Made by a program: the position numbers and the translations under genes. From contig CAMLKG010000001.1 of assembly GCA_946480695.1 (NCBI GenBank), positions 124,001 through 188,000 on the forward strand: a DNA stretch of 64,000 bases, read 5' to 3'. The notes beneath the pieces were generated by a model. The model did not search any database. It had not been told where the DNA came from and saw only the letters and a list, made by a program, of their open reading frames with translations. This document shows positions 29,445 to 36,812 of the stretch, in pieces. The first letter of the stretch is position 1. Every line of letters begins with the position of its first letter. The stretch comes from an uncultured Cellvibrio sp. (GTDB lineage Bacteria; Pseudomonadota; Gammaproteobacteria; Pseudomonadales; Cellvibrionaceae).

Positions 29445-30734
29445 CTACCAATTGAGTGAGCGGTAAACAATCATTCCGCCGATATAAGAAAAAATTAGAA
29501 CAACAAGACCAGATATTTGAGACGCGAAGTCACAAAAGAATTGAAAAGAAATATTGAAATTACCAGCCTCAAGGCTAATTGCTCGATCAGGTGGACAGGA
29601 ACCACCGGCGCCAGAACCGGCTGCGCCATCAAGGCCAGAAAGGTCTAGTCCAGAACCACCACCATTACCGGAGCCGGTACCAGAGCCCGAACCGCTACCA
29701 GAACCATTACCAGCACCACCGCCCGGCGTCATAGCAGTTAAAACACCCTCAGCATTTACCGAAGGTTCAGCAGATGAAATTAATGCAACGAAACTAGACT
29801 CTATAGCTTCATTATCATTATCTGGATTATTGGTTTGAACTTGATCATAACCAGCACAGTTATTTATCCAAAGCTGTACCAGAATTGCGCATTGGATTGG
29901 ATCGCCATCACAATGCGGTTCACCGTTATCACAATTAGCTGCATCAGCTTCGCCGCCATTACCAATACCTGAACTAGTAGAACCTGACCCGGGATTAGTC
30001 GAACTGGATGAAGTAGAACCCGAACCATCACCAGTACCGGCACCAGTCCCATTGCCTGAACCGCTACCTGAACTAGTATTGCTATCACCACTTGTATTTG
30101 AACCAGTAGACGAAGGGGCGGAAGTATTACTACCCGTAGATGTATTTGACCCCGAAGTATTTGCACCAGAAGAAGCATTACCCGATCCATCACCTTCCCC
30201 ACCACAAACATTCCATGAGCCAGCTGGGCTTGTATAAACACTTTGGGTTTGGCCAGACGCACAACCATTATTAGAACAGACGTAAGAACCACCCACATTT
30301 ATTGCAGTTGTATAAGTAGAACCACAGTCAGAGGGTGATGCGACAGCATCACGACAAAAGCCTTCATAAAAGACTTGGCCCGAACCATCACATTGATTCT
30401 CTCCAGTATCACCACCATCATCAGGAGAACAACCAGACGTAGGATTCCCCGATGTATCTACACCGGTATACCAGGAAGAACCCTCAGGGCACGTACACTG
30501 GGAATCACATGAAAAATACGTTGTTGGATAACTGCCCGCGTCAGGACCGGGACCATAAGTCCTGAAATATTTGGTATTAGTAGGCGATTGATTTGACAAA
30601 CACGTGTTACTCAAACTTTGCAAATTGCGATCTTGTGACAACGACTTAGTGCCCGTAACCGAGCAAGTCGGTTGCGGAGTTTGCGCAAATAAATTTACAG
30701 AGAAAAATAACAAAAAAAACAATAGATACCGCAT
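29445..30734 (-). CDS. gpIII-like adsorption/attachment minor coat protein
   Basis: A 429-residue protein with signal peptide (cleavage after FA/QT) and a Cys-rich N-terminal domain (about residues 20-170). A long Gly/Ser/Asn/Thr linker (about 175-270) precedes a short Cys motif with CDGDPIQCAILVQLW, as in TspB-type attachment proteins. A second Gly/Ser linker and a C-terminal TM anchor follow (about 400-425). It mediates host receptor binding in filamentous phages. The start is ATG 30734 with GAGG overlapping the stop of the 24-codon gene; a GTG at 30740 is less likely. Confidence 0.85.
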   Translation of the reverse strand: MRYLLFFLLFFSVNLFAQTPQPTCSVTGTKSLSQDRNLQSLSNTCLSNQSPTNTKYFRTYGPGPDAGSYPTTYFSCDSQCTCPEGSSWYTGVDTSGNPTSGCSPDDGGDTGENQCDGSGQVFYEGFCRDAVASPSDCGSTYTTAINVGGSYVCSNNGCASGQTQSVYTSPAGSWNVCGGEGDGSGNASSGANTSGSNTSTGSNTSAPSSTGSNTSGDSNTSSGSGSGNGTGAGTGDGSGSTSSSSTNPGSGSTSSGIGNGGEADAANCDNGEPHCDGDPIQCAILVQLWINNCAGYDQVQTNNPDNDNEAIESSFVALISSAEPSVNAEGVLTAMTPGGGAGNGSGSGSGSGTGSGNGGGSGLDLSGLDGAAGSGAGGSCPPDRAISLEAGNFNISFQFFCDFASQISGLVVLIFSYIGGMIVYRSLNW

Positions 30735-30741
30735 ACGCACC

Positions 30742-30816
30742 TCATATCCCGTCAGCCATTACATACAGAGCAATCACATAAACGAACAACAGAAATGCGT
30801 AGGGATCGAAAAACAT
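30742..30816 (-). CDS. 24-residue hydrophobic minor coat protein (gpVII/gpIX-like)
   Basis: The ATG at 30816 with GAGG 9 bases upstream opens a 24-codon frame ending TGA at 30742-30744. The peptide starts MFFDPYAFLLFVYV and ends ALYVMADGI. It is almost wholly one TM helix, like the tiny cap proteins gpVII and gpIX of filamentous phages. It lies exactly between the major coat gene and the adsorption gene, where Pf phages have a similar small gene. Its stop codon overlaps the Shine-Dalgarno (TGAGG) of the adsorption gene, supporting coupled translation. Confidence 0.82.
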   Translation of the reverse strand: MFFDPYAFLLFVYVIALYVMADGI

Positions 30817-30833
30817 TTTTGTTTACCTCAAAT

Positions 30834-30858
30834 AAAAAAGGGAGCCGAAGCCCCCTAG
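30834..30858 (-). terminator. Terminator after major coat gene
   Basis: On the minus strand GGGGGC-TTCG-GCTCCC is followed by TTTTTT. A partial terminator behind gene VIII is typical of filamentous phages and sets coat protein in excess over the minor proteins downstream. Confidence 0.85.
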
Positions 30859-30871
30859 GGTGAATTGTCGA

Positions 30872-31099
30872 TTAACCGAAGAAAGTCGCTTTCACCCACT
30901 TGATACCAACGGCCACAACAGCGAGACCAATCAACGCACCGCCAACGGTAGTGATATCGGTGCTTACGTCAGACATATCAGTAGAAAATGTTGACGGCAG
31001 GATTGAAGCAGCTTGAGCTGAACCGGCCAAAGCCAATGCAGAAGTCGCAGTAGCGATTTTTGCACCCTTGGAGCGTAAAACAGTAAATGCATTTTTCAT
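30872..31099 (-). CDS. Major coat protein (gpVIII-like)
   Basis: A 75-residue precursor with a signal peptide ending AQA (about residue 30). The mature protein of about 45 residues has an acidic start (STDMSDVSTD), a hydrophobic centre (GGALIGLAVVAVGI) and a basic end (KWVKATFFG). That is the standard layout of filamentous coat proteins: the acidic face is outside and the Lys face packs the DNA. It overlaps the upstream gene by 4 bp and is followed by a terminator. Confidence 0.95.
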   Translation of the reverse strand: MKNAFTVLRSKGAKIATATSALALAGSAQAASILPSTFSTDMSDVSTDITTVGGALIGLAVVAVGIKWVKATFFG

Positions 31100-31335
31100 G
31101 ACTCATTACCTTTCGAAGAATTAAACAAGAGTTTTAACAACATACGCACACCGATAGCGGTGCACATAATTGCAGTGACGCCCGCGCCGAGTGTCCAAAA
31201 ATCCTCTTGTGTGAGCATTGATGAACGGACGAGAGCGCCCAGCAATTCATCCTCCGAAACGCTTTGCCATGCGGAGCAATGAAGTTCACCATTAACAATG
31301 GTAATTTCACTTTCGCACCGGAGATAAAACGACAT
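31096..31335 (-). CDS. Small phage membrane protein
   Basis: A 79-residue protein with a soluble N-terminal half and one TM helix (about residues 48-70; LGAGVTAIMCTAIGVRMLLKLLF). It lies between the ssDNA-binding gene and the major coat gene, where Pf phages carry a similar short gene of unclear role. Its stop overlaps the coat gene start (ATGA). Confidence 0.75.
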   Translation of the reverse strand: MSFYLRCESEITIVNGELHCSAWQSVSEDELLGALVRSSMLTQEDFWTLGAGVTAIMCTAIGVRMLLKLLFNSSKGNES

Positions 31336-31349
31336 ACATCACCTAGTAA

Positions 31350-31670
31350 TTAATTGGCTGGTGATGGAGCTTTAGCAGGCGTCAGTTGAGCTTGACCACC
31401 GCGCAGAGTGACCGCTGTACAATGCTGCCCCATGCGGCCACCAGCCGCTTTTTTAAGGCGAGTTTGCAATTCAACCTGAACAGGGTATTTAGGTGCGCGA
31501 AGTGTGTCGTACACTTCTGGATCGCAGGGCAACTTCATCATGACGATGCCCTTTGCTTTTTCTTCCTTTTCATCAACAACCGCTTGGCCGACATAGAGAG
31601 ACGCATATTTATTACCGTCAACTTCAGCGATAGAAGCACCGTACAGATCAACAATCATGGTTTGGTTCAT
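31350..31670 (-). CDS. Probable phage ssDNA-binding protein (gpV-like)
   Basis: A 106-residue soluble protein of beta-rich character (GNKYASLYVGQAVV, PKYPVQVELQTRL) ending in a flexible Ala/Pro/Lys tail. Size and position match the gpV ssDNA-binding protein of Pf phages, which coats progeny single strands before packaging. Assignment is mainly by position. Confidence 0.65.
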   Translation of the reverse strand: MNQTMIVDLYGASIAEVDGNKYASLYVGQAVVDEKEEKAKGIVMMKLPCDPEVYDTLRAPKYPVQVELQTRLKKAAGGRMGQHCTAVTLRGGQAQLTPAKAPSPAN

Positions 31671-31675
31671 AACAA

Positions 31676-31936
31676 TTACCTTTTCATTAAGTGAGCTGGA
31701 GTTTCATTAATCCCGCGCCCCAGCTTGTCAGCGCAGAATTCAGGAATTAAAGGGGACGCATACCCACAGGATTGCCGCATCAATCCATTTGCGTGGGTAG
31801 CCTCCAAGACAGGACTACTGGGCACCTGATTACAAGCCGTTAATGCGGAATAAAAAAAGTAAGAATCGATAACCATGCCCATAAAACCGAGCAAGAAAAA
31901 AAGCGTGAGAATGTAAAGAAGTCTGTTATCAATCAT
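31676..31936 (-). CDS. Small phage membrane protein, unknown
   Basis: From the ATG at 31936 (GGGGA upstream) the protein has 86 residues. One N-terminal TM helix (LLYILTLFFLLGFMGMVID) precedes a soluble part with four Cys. Its start overlaps the end of the preceding gene by 8 bp, so it is part of the early operon. No family recognised. Confidence 0.65.
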   Translation of the reverse strand: MIDNRLLYILTLFFLLGFMGMVIDSYFFYSALTACNQVPSSPVLEATHANGLMRQSCGYASPLIPEFCADKLGRGINETPAHLMKR

Positions 31937-32165
31937 GGTTGTATTCCCCACGACTAAAAATGGTTTTTCCATTTTTCAAGTCATCCACAAACGCAATGAT
32001 GTTGATATAACGCTGGCGGCCAATCTTCACATGGGGAAGTGTGTCGTTCTCTACCCAACCCCGAACTGTGTCAGGTGTCGAGCCGATGAAGGTTGCGAAT
32101 TGCTCTTGTGATACCACAGGAGCAATTACGGACAGGTTCACAATAATGTTTTGATCAAATGACAT
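31929..32165 (-). CDS. HTH protein, possible excisionase/early regulator
   Basis: A 78-residue protein with an excisionase/MerR-like helix-turn-helix (FATFIGSTPDTVRGWVENDTLP), then IGRQRYIN, typical of DNA-binding proteins that bind att or operator sites. The ATG at 32165 overlaps the end of the previous gene. It could direct excision or act as a Cox-type regulator. Confidence 0.7.
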   Translation of the reverse strand: MSFDQNIIVNLSVIAPVVSQEQFATFIGSTPDTVRGWVENDTLPHVKIGRQRYINIIAFVDDLKNGKTIFSRGEYNHD

Positions 32166-32424
32166 AAGCCGCATCCTTAGCAGCTTCAACTTGCTGCAAA
32201 AATTCTTTGTATTTTTTAAATTCAGAACCAGGGAAATTGATAAAGGCGTTAGCCAAGTAAACGGAGAATTGCTTTTGTCCCGGTTGCATATCGTGAGTGA
32301 TATGAGGGGAGCAAATAGCCAGAGAACCGGAAGTGAGCGATGCGAGGTATGTGGAATTGACCGTACTGGTCAGACGCCATTCAAGTCCATCGATAGCCGT
32401 TAAGTGAGTAGCCAAGACCGACAT
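32155..32424 (-). CDS. First early gene of phage operon, unknown
   Basis: An 89-residue soluble protein, first in the minus-strand phage operon and divergent from the repressor gene. No motif recognised. Its 3' end overlaps the HTH gene by 11 bp. Promoter and operators should lie in 32425-32554. Confidence 0.65.
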   Translation of the reverse strand: MSVLATHLTAIDGLEWRLTSTVNSTYLASLTSGSLAICSPHITHDMQPGQKQFSVYLANAFINFPGSEFKKYKEFLQQVEAAKDAAYVI

Positions 32425-32435
32425 AGTTTTTAACC

Positions 32436-32466
32436 TTTATGGTTCAGTAAGGTTCATGGCTTGGTT
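32436..32466 (+). repeat. GGTTC repeats in divergent phage control region
   Basis: TTTATGGTTC and AGTAAGGTTC are in 10-bp phase, followed by a shifted TTGGTT. An inverted TGAACC lies 30 bp further on. The units resemble the 10-mers at 27950-27979, so one protein may bind both sites (inference). Confidence 0.4.
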
Positions 32467-32522
32467 TTTAGACCTCAGTAAGCCAAAATGAACCACGATC
32501 AACTTCTACATAAAGGTAATAT

Positions 32523-32545
32523 TTACTGGTAACTATTACTAGTAA
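32523..32545 (+). promoter_or_regulatory. Paired palindromic operators of phage repressor
   Basis: TTACTGGTAA (32523-32532) and the perfect palindrome TTACTAGTAA (32536-32545) are spaced 13 bp centre to centre, ending 9 bp before the repressor start. The layout suggests autoregulation and control of the divergent early operon. Confidence 0.65.
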
Positions 32546-32554
32546 TAAATACTT

Positions 32555-32836
32555 ATGACGTCATTTGATGTAATAGACAGGATCAATTTAATAATTGAAA
32601 CTGAAAAAATAAGCAGAGACGCCTTGAGCCAAAAAACAGGCATTGGCTATACGCGTTGGACAAATGCTTTACAAAGAAAAGCGAAATTAAGACACGAAGA
32701 AATTGAAGCTATAGGCCACGCATGGCCGGAATACATGTTGTGGTTAGCATACGGAATAGAAAAACCGGAAATGGGCCAAATAAGCCCGATGACAAAAAAA
32801 GCCCTGGGTGACTTAGGAGCACAAGGGAGGGCCTAA
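32555..32836 (+). CDS. Phage repressor-like DNA-binding protein
   Basis: A 93-residue protein with a cro/C1-like helix-turn-helix (about residues 20-45; SRDALSQKTGIGYTRWTNALQ). It is divergent from the phage early operon and placed like the Pf repressor C gene. Paired palindromes directly upstream fit an autoregulated repressor that keeps the prophage quiet. Confidence 0.8.
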   Translation: MTSFDVIDRINLIIETEKISRDALSQKTGIGYTRWTNALQRKAKLRHEEIEAIGHAWPEYMLWLAYGIEKPEMGQISPMTKKALGDLGAQGRA

Positions 32837-32876
32837 TAATTGCGGCCAAGGTTGCCAGTAGATGGAGGAAGGAGAG

Positions 32877-33461
32877 ATGAAAAAATTAATTGGGATAATT
32901 TTAACAACAATCCTAAGCAATATACTGTTAACGAAAAATGCCATTGCCAATGAATGCTGGCGAATTGAAAGACAGCTACATGAAGCGGAATACAGGCTCA
33001 GGCAGGGAGGCAATGCAAGCTACATGAAAATGTGGCAAAAAAGCCGAGACCATAACGCCAAAGAATTACCGAAGTGCTTAAAAAGATTTGGCGCAGGTGG
33101 ACCATCACTCACCGTAACAAACGGGCAAAGCCAGCAGAATTACGGTTACGGCAATGAACAGTTAATCAACTACCAAACAAATAACCCTCAGCTTCAAAAA
33201 ATTATCAGCACTTGCAATTATTGGATTCAGCAAAACAATCAACACGGCACCGAAAATACGCGCGTAATGCGGAATATGGCTTGTGAGCATTACAATAAAA
33301 CAATTAGAGAGATTGAAAATAACAAGAACAAACCTACAGAAGAATTTATTGCAACTAGGCCGCTAAAAGAATGCGTAAAGCCAAACAATAAAATTGATAA
33401 TGACGTGAAACTTTGTATGCAGGGCCTAAAAAATCCTGATTGGGTTTTAGTTAAGAATTAA
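32877..33461 (+). CDS. Secreted/periplasmic cargo protein with C-x22-C/YWI motif
   Basis: A 194-residue protein read from ATG 32877, with AAGGAG just upstream. The signal peptide ends near NAIA/NEC. The mature part is polar, rich in Asn/Gln/Lys, with seven Cys. The segment CNYWIQQ and the Cys 22 residues later (RNMAC) match the C-terminus of the next gene exactly in spacing. No family recognised; this AT-rich gene is phage cargo downstream of the repressor. Confidence 0.7.
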   Translation: MKKLIGIILTTILSNILLTKNAIANECWRIERQLHEAEYRLRQGGNASYMKMWQKSRDHNAKELPKCLKRFGAGGPSLTVTNGQSQQNYGYGNEQLINYQTNNPQLQKIISTCNYWIQQNNQHGTENTRVMRNMACEHYNKTIREIENNKNKPTEEFIATRPLKECVKPNNKIDNDVKLCMQGLKNPDWVLVKN

Positions 33462-33518
33462 AGATTCAGAAACCAAATAGCTGAAATCGCAGCGCGAACA
33501 AATGGAGCAACACAAATA

Positions 33519-33953
33519 ATGCACGGGATTGAAGACGGAATAAATCAAACAAAGAGAAAATTTTACAGGACGATATGGCTAATTAGCGTAATTGCCGTAG
33601 GTGTGACAATAGGAAATATTGTTAGCCATTCGATAAACAGCTGGAACGACGAAAGGAAACTTAAAATCGCCGTGCAACAAGTTGAAAAAAAGGCCAAAGC
33701 CGATTTAGAAAAAATGGACGAGGAATTTAAGGAAGTACTAGAAAAACAAAAATATCTATTAGATGCAGCTAAAAAAAGAATACAACAAAACGATATGATT
33801 GCCCTTGATAAAAAGGCGGAAGAAAACTATCAAAAACAGTTAAAAGATGCAGAATGTGATTATTGGATTGAGCAATCGAAAACCTTAAAAACTAGCGAAT
33901 CATTCAGTGAAAGGTTAAAGGCTTGTAAAGCAGCAAAAAGAAGTGGCTATTAA
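33519..33953 (+). CDS. Membrane-anchored coiled-coil protein sharing the C-x22-C/YWI motif
   Basis: A 144-residue protein with one TM helix (about residues 16-36) and a long charged coiled coil (about 45-105; KKAKADLEKMDEEFKEVLEK). A C-terminal motif, CDYWIEQ with a second Cys after 22 residues (RLKAC), follows. The preceding gene has the same motif. The two probably act together at the inner membrane or periplasm (inference). No family recognised. Confidence 0.7.
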   Translation: MHGIEDGINQTKRKFYRTIWLISVIAVGVTIGNIVSHSINSWNDERKLKIAVQQVEKKAKADLEKMDEEFKEVLEKQKYLLDAAKKRIQQNDMIALDKKAEENYQKQLKDAECDYWIEQSKTLKTSESFSERLKACKAAKRSGY

Positions 33954-34129
33954 ATTCACACCCTAAATGACTTAGAGATACGAGAAAAAACAATTGCGAT
34001 AAAGGCCGCTCGTAGATAATGAAGGAAATCAGTAATCGATAAAATGAAAGCGTACAAACAACATTAACTAAAGAGATTTAGCTCCCAAACTTTAATACTA
34101 TGAAGCAACAATCTTGCAAAAAGCCTAGT

Positions 34130-34531
34130 TTATTTGGTAGTTATTGCAGTCGCAATTGAAACTAACAATGCCATCCATGAGATCACAACTGGTATTAGGT
34201 ATCGAGTTCGATCCTGTTCGAGTTCAGCCACGACAGCAGAAAGAAGAGGAAAGTGTATTACATGAGAATCCTTTCCTAACTTCAAATAAAAAAGCGAAAC
34301 AAAAGAGCCATTCTCATTTTTAAAACGATATTTCCTATCCAAGTGATAATAAAGCCGACCAAAAACGATAGCAGGGTCCAAACCTAGCTCTTTCCCAATT
34401 AATTTGCAATCTATTGGAACATAATTACGCGAGTCGCGACTAGGACTACTGGGATCCAATAAACAAAATTGATCATAATAAAGATCATAGATTTTTTGAA
34501 GTAAAAAGCGATCCGTTACATTATTTTTCAT
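34130..34531 (-). CDS. Small protein with wHTH-like N-terminus and C-terminal TM helix
   Basis: A 133-residue protein. About residues 40-85 (CKLIGKELGLDPAIVFGRLY, then a beta-hairpin-like GSFVSLFYLKL) look like a winged helix. A C-terminal hydrophobic helix (about 110-130) would anchor it in the membrane. It lies 28 bp downstream of the TIGR04141-like gene on the same strand and is probably co-transcribed. Function unknown; no Shine-Dalgarno is obvious. Confidence 0.6.
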   Translation of the reverse strand: MKNNVTDRFLLQKIYDLYYDQFCLLDPSSPSRDSRNYVPIDCKLIGKELGLDPAIVFGRLYYHLDRKYRFKNENGSFVSLFYLKLGKDSHVIHFPLLSAVVAELEQDRTRYLIPVVISWMALLVSIATAITTK

Positions 34532-34559
34532 AAAAATTACTTTAAGAGTATAATAAGCT

Positions 34560-36199
34560 TTATCTCAATTTTTTTGGCGATCTTTGATGATTTGGCTTTA
34601 ATATAACTTTTTTTGAAACTTCTTGATCGACCTCAATTTTCAACAACTCCACTTTATATCCGAACCCTTTTAATATTTTGGCCGTATTTATCAAATTAAC
34701 TCGTGAAAAAAAAGGCAAGTATAGGTCACCAACCGAATCACTAATAATTGCATATGTAATTGTAAATTCTTTATCTTTTGGTTTTTCCTTTTCAGAGAAA
34801 ATATTCTTAAATTTTTCTGGAATTTTATCGATTATTTTGGCTCTAAACTCAGGATCAGTTTGTATTAGCTGCCCGGAAACAAATCCTTGGGAAAAAAGAT
34901 GGCTCAAAACACTGGACTTTCCATACATTTTTACATGTATTAAATTTTTATCAATATTTAAAAGGTCACATACCTCTATTTGACCGTAACCACCACCATG
35001 AAATATTTTATTTTTGTCATCTAGCAAGCAATATTTATCCGAATAAATGGCTGCAACGGAACTATTATAGTTACCTTCCCCTCCGCCTGAATAGTTAGGA
35101 AGGATCAAATTAGATTTAGCCAATTCTTTAAATGCATTGTCTGTTTTCGCAACAAAATCAGAGTTAACCTTAAACCATGCTCCATCATTCAAAATGTATT
35201 TCGAGCCATTGAACTCTATTTCTGCATATAAGCATTTATATACAGACCAAGATTTATAAACAAAGTTATGGTCATCATCCATGCAGTGAACTTTCACATC
35301 GTGAAGTAACTTTAATGTGATATCTTTATTTATTACTGATTCTAGAAATCCCCGCAAATTGATATCAGGATAAATCGACTTATTGCCGTATTTATATGAA
35401 AAGCCAGAAACAAACTCCCACGGGATTATTTCAGGAATTGAAAGCCATAATCCCTCATAATTTTTTTTTATAAATTTTTCGATAAGAATAGAATCCAATT
35501 CATGTATTATGGGTGAGTTATTTTTTACCACATTAATGTTGTTGACCCATTCAAAGTATTTTTCATCGAGGTCTTGATCATAGTTCCTTTTATATAACAA
35601 CAATATATCCCTTAAATCATTTAAGTCCATTCTCACGGAAACCGAAAGAGAGTCTGCACCAGCCATTGTAGAACCCAAAACAAAATTGTTCGGCGTTCCC
35701 ATAATCGCTTTTAACATATCCTGTTCGACATTTAGCCCGAACATATCAGCTGGCGCCCCAGAATTTGACTGAATACGAGTCTGGCTCTCTATAGAGTCAA
35801 GGGATTTTTTATCAATGGATCTAATAGTATTCCTATCCACGGAGTTTAATGTAACCAGCAAACCAAACCGATCTTCACAAACGTCATCCTTAAGAAGGAA
35901 TCTACCAGAAGGACCGAATAAAGAACGTAATAACGCCCCTCAAGTTTAAGAAGAAGTACTGCAGAAACACTTGCAGAGTAACCAAGCAAAGCTTGGTCGA
36001 TAAATGACTCAAATAAGCTTGACCATTTTGGAGGGTGGGGATTACCTTGCTTTAAATATAGGGCCGCATCCTCTAGGCCGGGAATGCTTAGACGGATAGG
36101 GTCCGCACAGTTCGAATCATTAATGATATAAGAGGCTTGAGTATATTTTTCTTTTACCAAGCAAATTGAGAGACGTTGAAAATTTTTCTTTGCTTCCAT
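34560..36199 (-). pseudogene. TIGR04141/DUF6119-like protein gene with one frameshift
   Basis: Two overlapping frames together encode one protein of about 546 residues. The first frame starts at ATG 36199 (AGGAG 7 bases upstream), gives MEAKKNFQRLSICLVKEK and reaches GRYYVL. The sense then continues in the next frame as FGPSGRFLL, DRFGLLVTLNSVD and so on. The C-terminal half has HGGGYGQIEVCDLL, HVKMYGKSSVLSHLFSQGF and a DPEFR block, which I recall as hallmarks of the sporadic mobile-element family TIGR04141 (DUF6119). One base is missing near 35916-35923 (GAATAAAG on the plus strand). This could be decay, a sequencing error or recoding. Function of the family is unknown to me; defence is a guess. 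Confidence 0.75.
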
Positions 36200-36431
36200 T
36201 CCGGCTCCTAGCGTTCTTATATTTATATCTGGCAGTAAATGTAGATCGATTAAAACAAGCATGCAAGCAAAAGATCTATGAACCCCAAAAGCAGCAAGTC
36301 CAGAGAAAACGTAAAAATCCCCAACCTGTAATCCATAATTCAACCATTCTTAATGGTGCACTGTGGCCCAGTGTGGTTCTAAGCTATTGATTTTCTTATT
36401 ATTGAGTGTTAGTGAGGTCAGGTTAACAGCT
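36200..36431. other. Prophage right-end intergenic region
   Basis: This lies between the cargo gene start and attR and holds the cargo promoter. Three phased 10-mers (36350-36379) include ACTGTGGCCC and AGTGTGGTTC, resembling the repeats upstream of rep. AGTGAGGTCA occurs at 36411-36420. No gene seen. Confidence 0.45.
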
Positions 36432-36523
36432 CTCATAATGCTGGGGTCGGCGGTTCAAGTCCGCCTCTAGCTACCATATGCGATAAGGGTTAGTAGGTTA
36501 ATATCTACTAACCTTTTTTATTT
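36432..36523 (+). repeat. attR of filamentous prophage
   Basis: This copy of the tRNA 3' end (from CTCATAATGC) plus terminator is identical to 24958-25049 except at 36484. It contains the terminator hairpin 36488-36520. It does not restore a complete tRNA. Confidence 0.93.
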
Positions 36524-36590
36524 TCTTACCAAAAAATTACCAATTCTTATCAAAAAGCACCTTAAGAAAATAGATGCTTGCCATCCATTG

Positions 36591-36642
36591 CCGTGTGGAC
36601 AAAAGGTGATAGATCACCTGGACCGGATACACCGCACTGCCT
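36591..36642 (+). repeat. Dispersed 52-bp repeat, copy B (outside prophage)
   Basis: 47 of 52 bases match 25496-25547. It lies 68 bp beyond attR in the chromosome. Perfect palindrome AGGTGAT-AG-ATCACCT at its centre. The rest of 36524-36812 contains a GCGCCTTCGGCGC hairpin and no gene. Confidence 0.8.
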
Positions 36643-36812
36643 CCCCCCCAAAAAAATTCCCTGACATAACGGAATTAAATAACTGGCCTATATTAGTGAT
36701 TAGCGCTACGGAACAAATCAATAATTTTCGCGCCTTCGGCGCTGGATGCGGCAACGTTGTGCTGCGGACTAAGGCGTGGACTTAACCTATTAACAATGTA
36801 AAGGAGTGACCT

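Larger units (their letters stand above)
24958..36523. mobile_element. Pf-like filamentous prophage (inovirus), 11.5 kb, integrated at tRNA-Met
   Basis: The element is bounded by 92-bp direct repeats formed from the tRNA 3' end. Minus-strand order from the middle leftward: early genes, ssDNA-binding protein, small membrane protein, major coat, 24-residue minor coat, gpIII-like adsorption protein, gpVI-like DUF2523 protein, Zot, Rep and tyrosine integrase. This is the order of Pseudomonas Pf phages. A divergent plus-strand repressor and accessory genes follow, then minus-strand cargo up to attR. It is more AT-rich than the host. All structural genes are intact; one cargo gene is frameshifted. 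Confidence 0.93.

Noticed and set aside
29600..30240. Repetitive ACC/AGA-rich stretch resembling a tandem DNA repeat
   Set aside because: It encodes the Gly/Ser/Asn/Thr linkers of the adsorption protein and needs no separate repeat call.
36200..36343. 48-codon N-terminal extension of the frameshifted cargo gene
   Set aside because: No Shine-Dalgarno; AGGAG sits before ATG 36199, which gives the family-like N-terminus.
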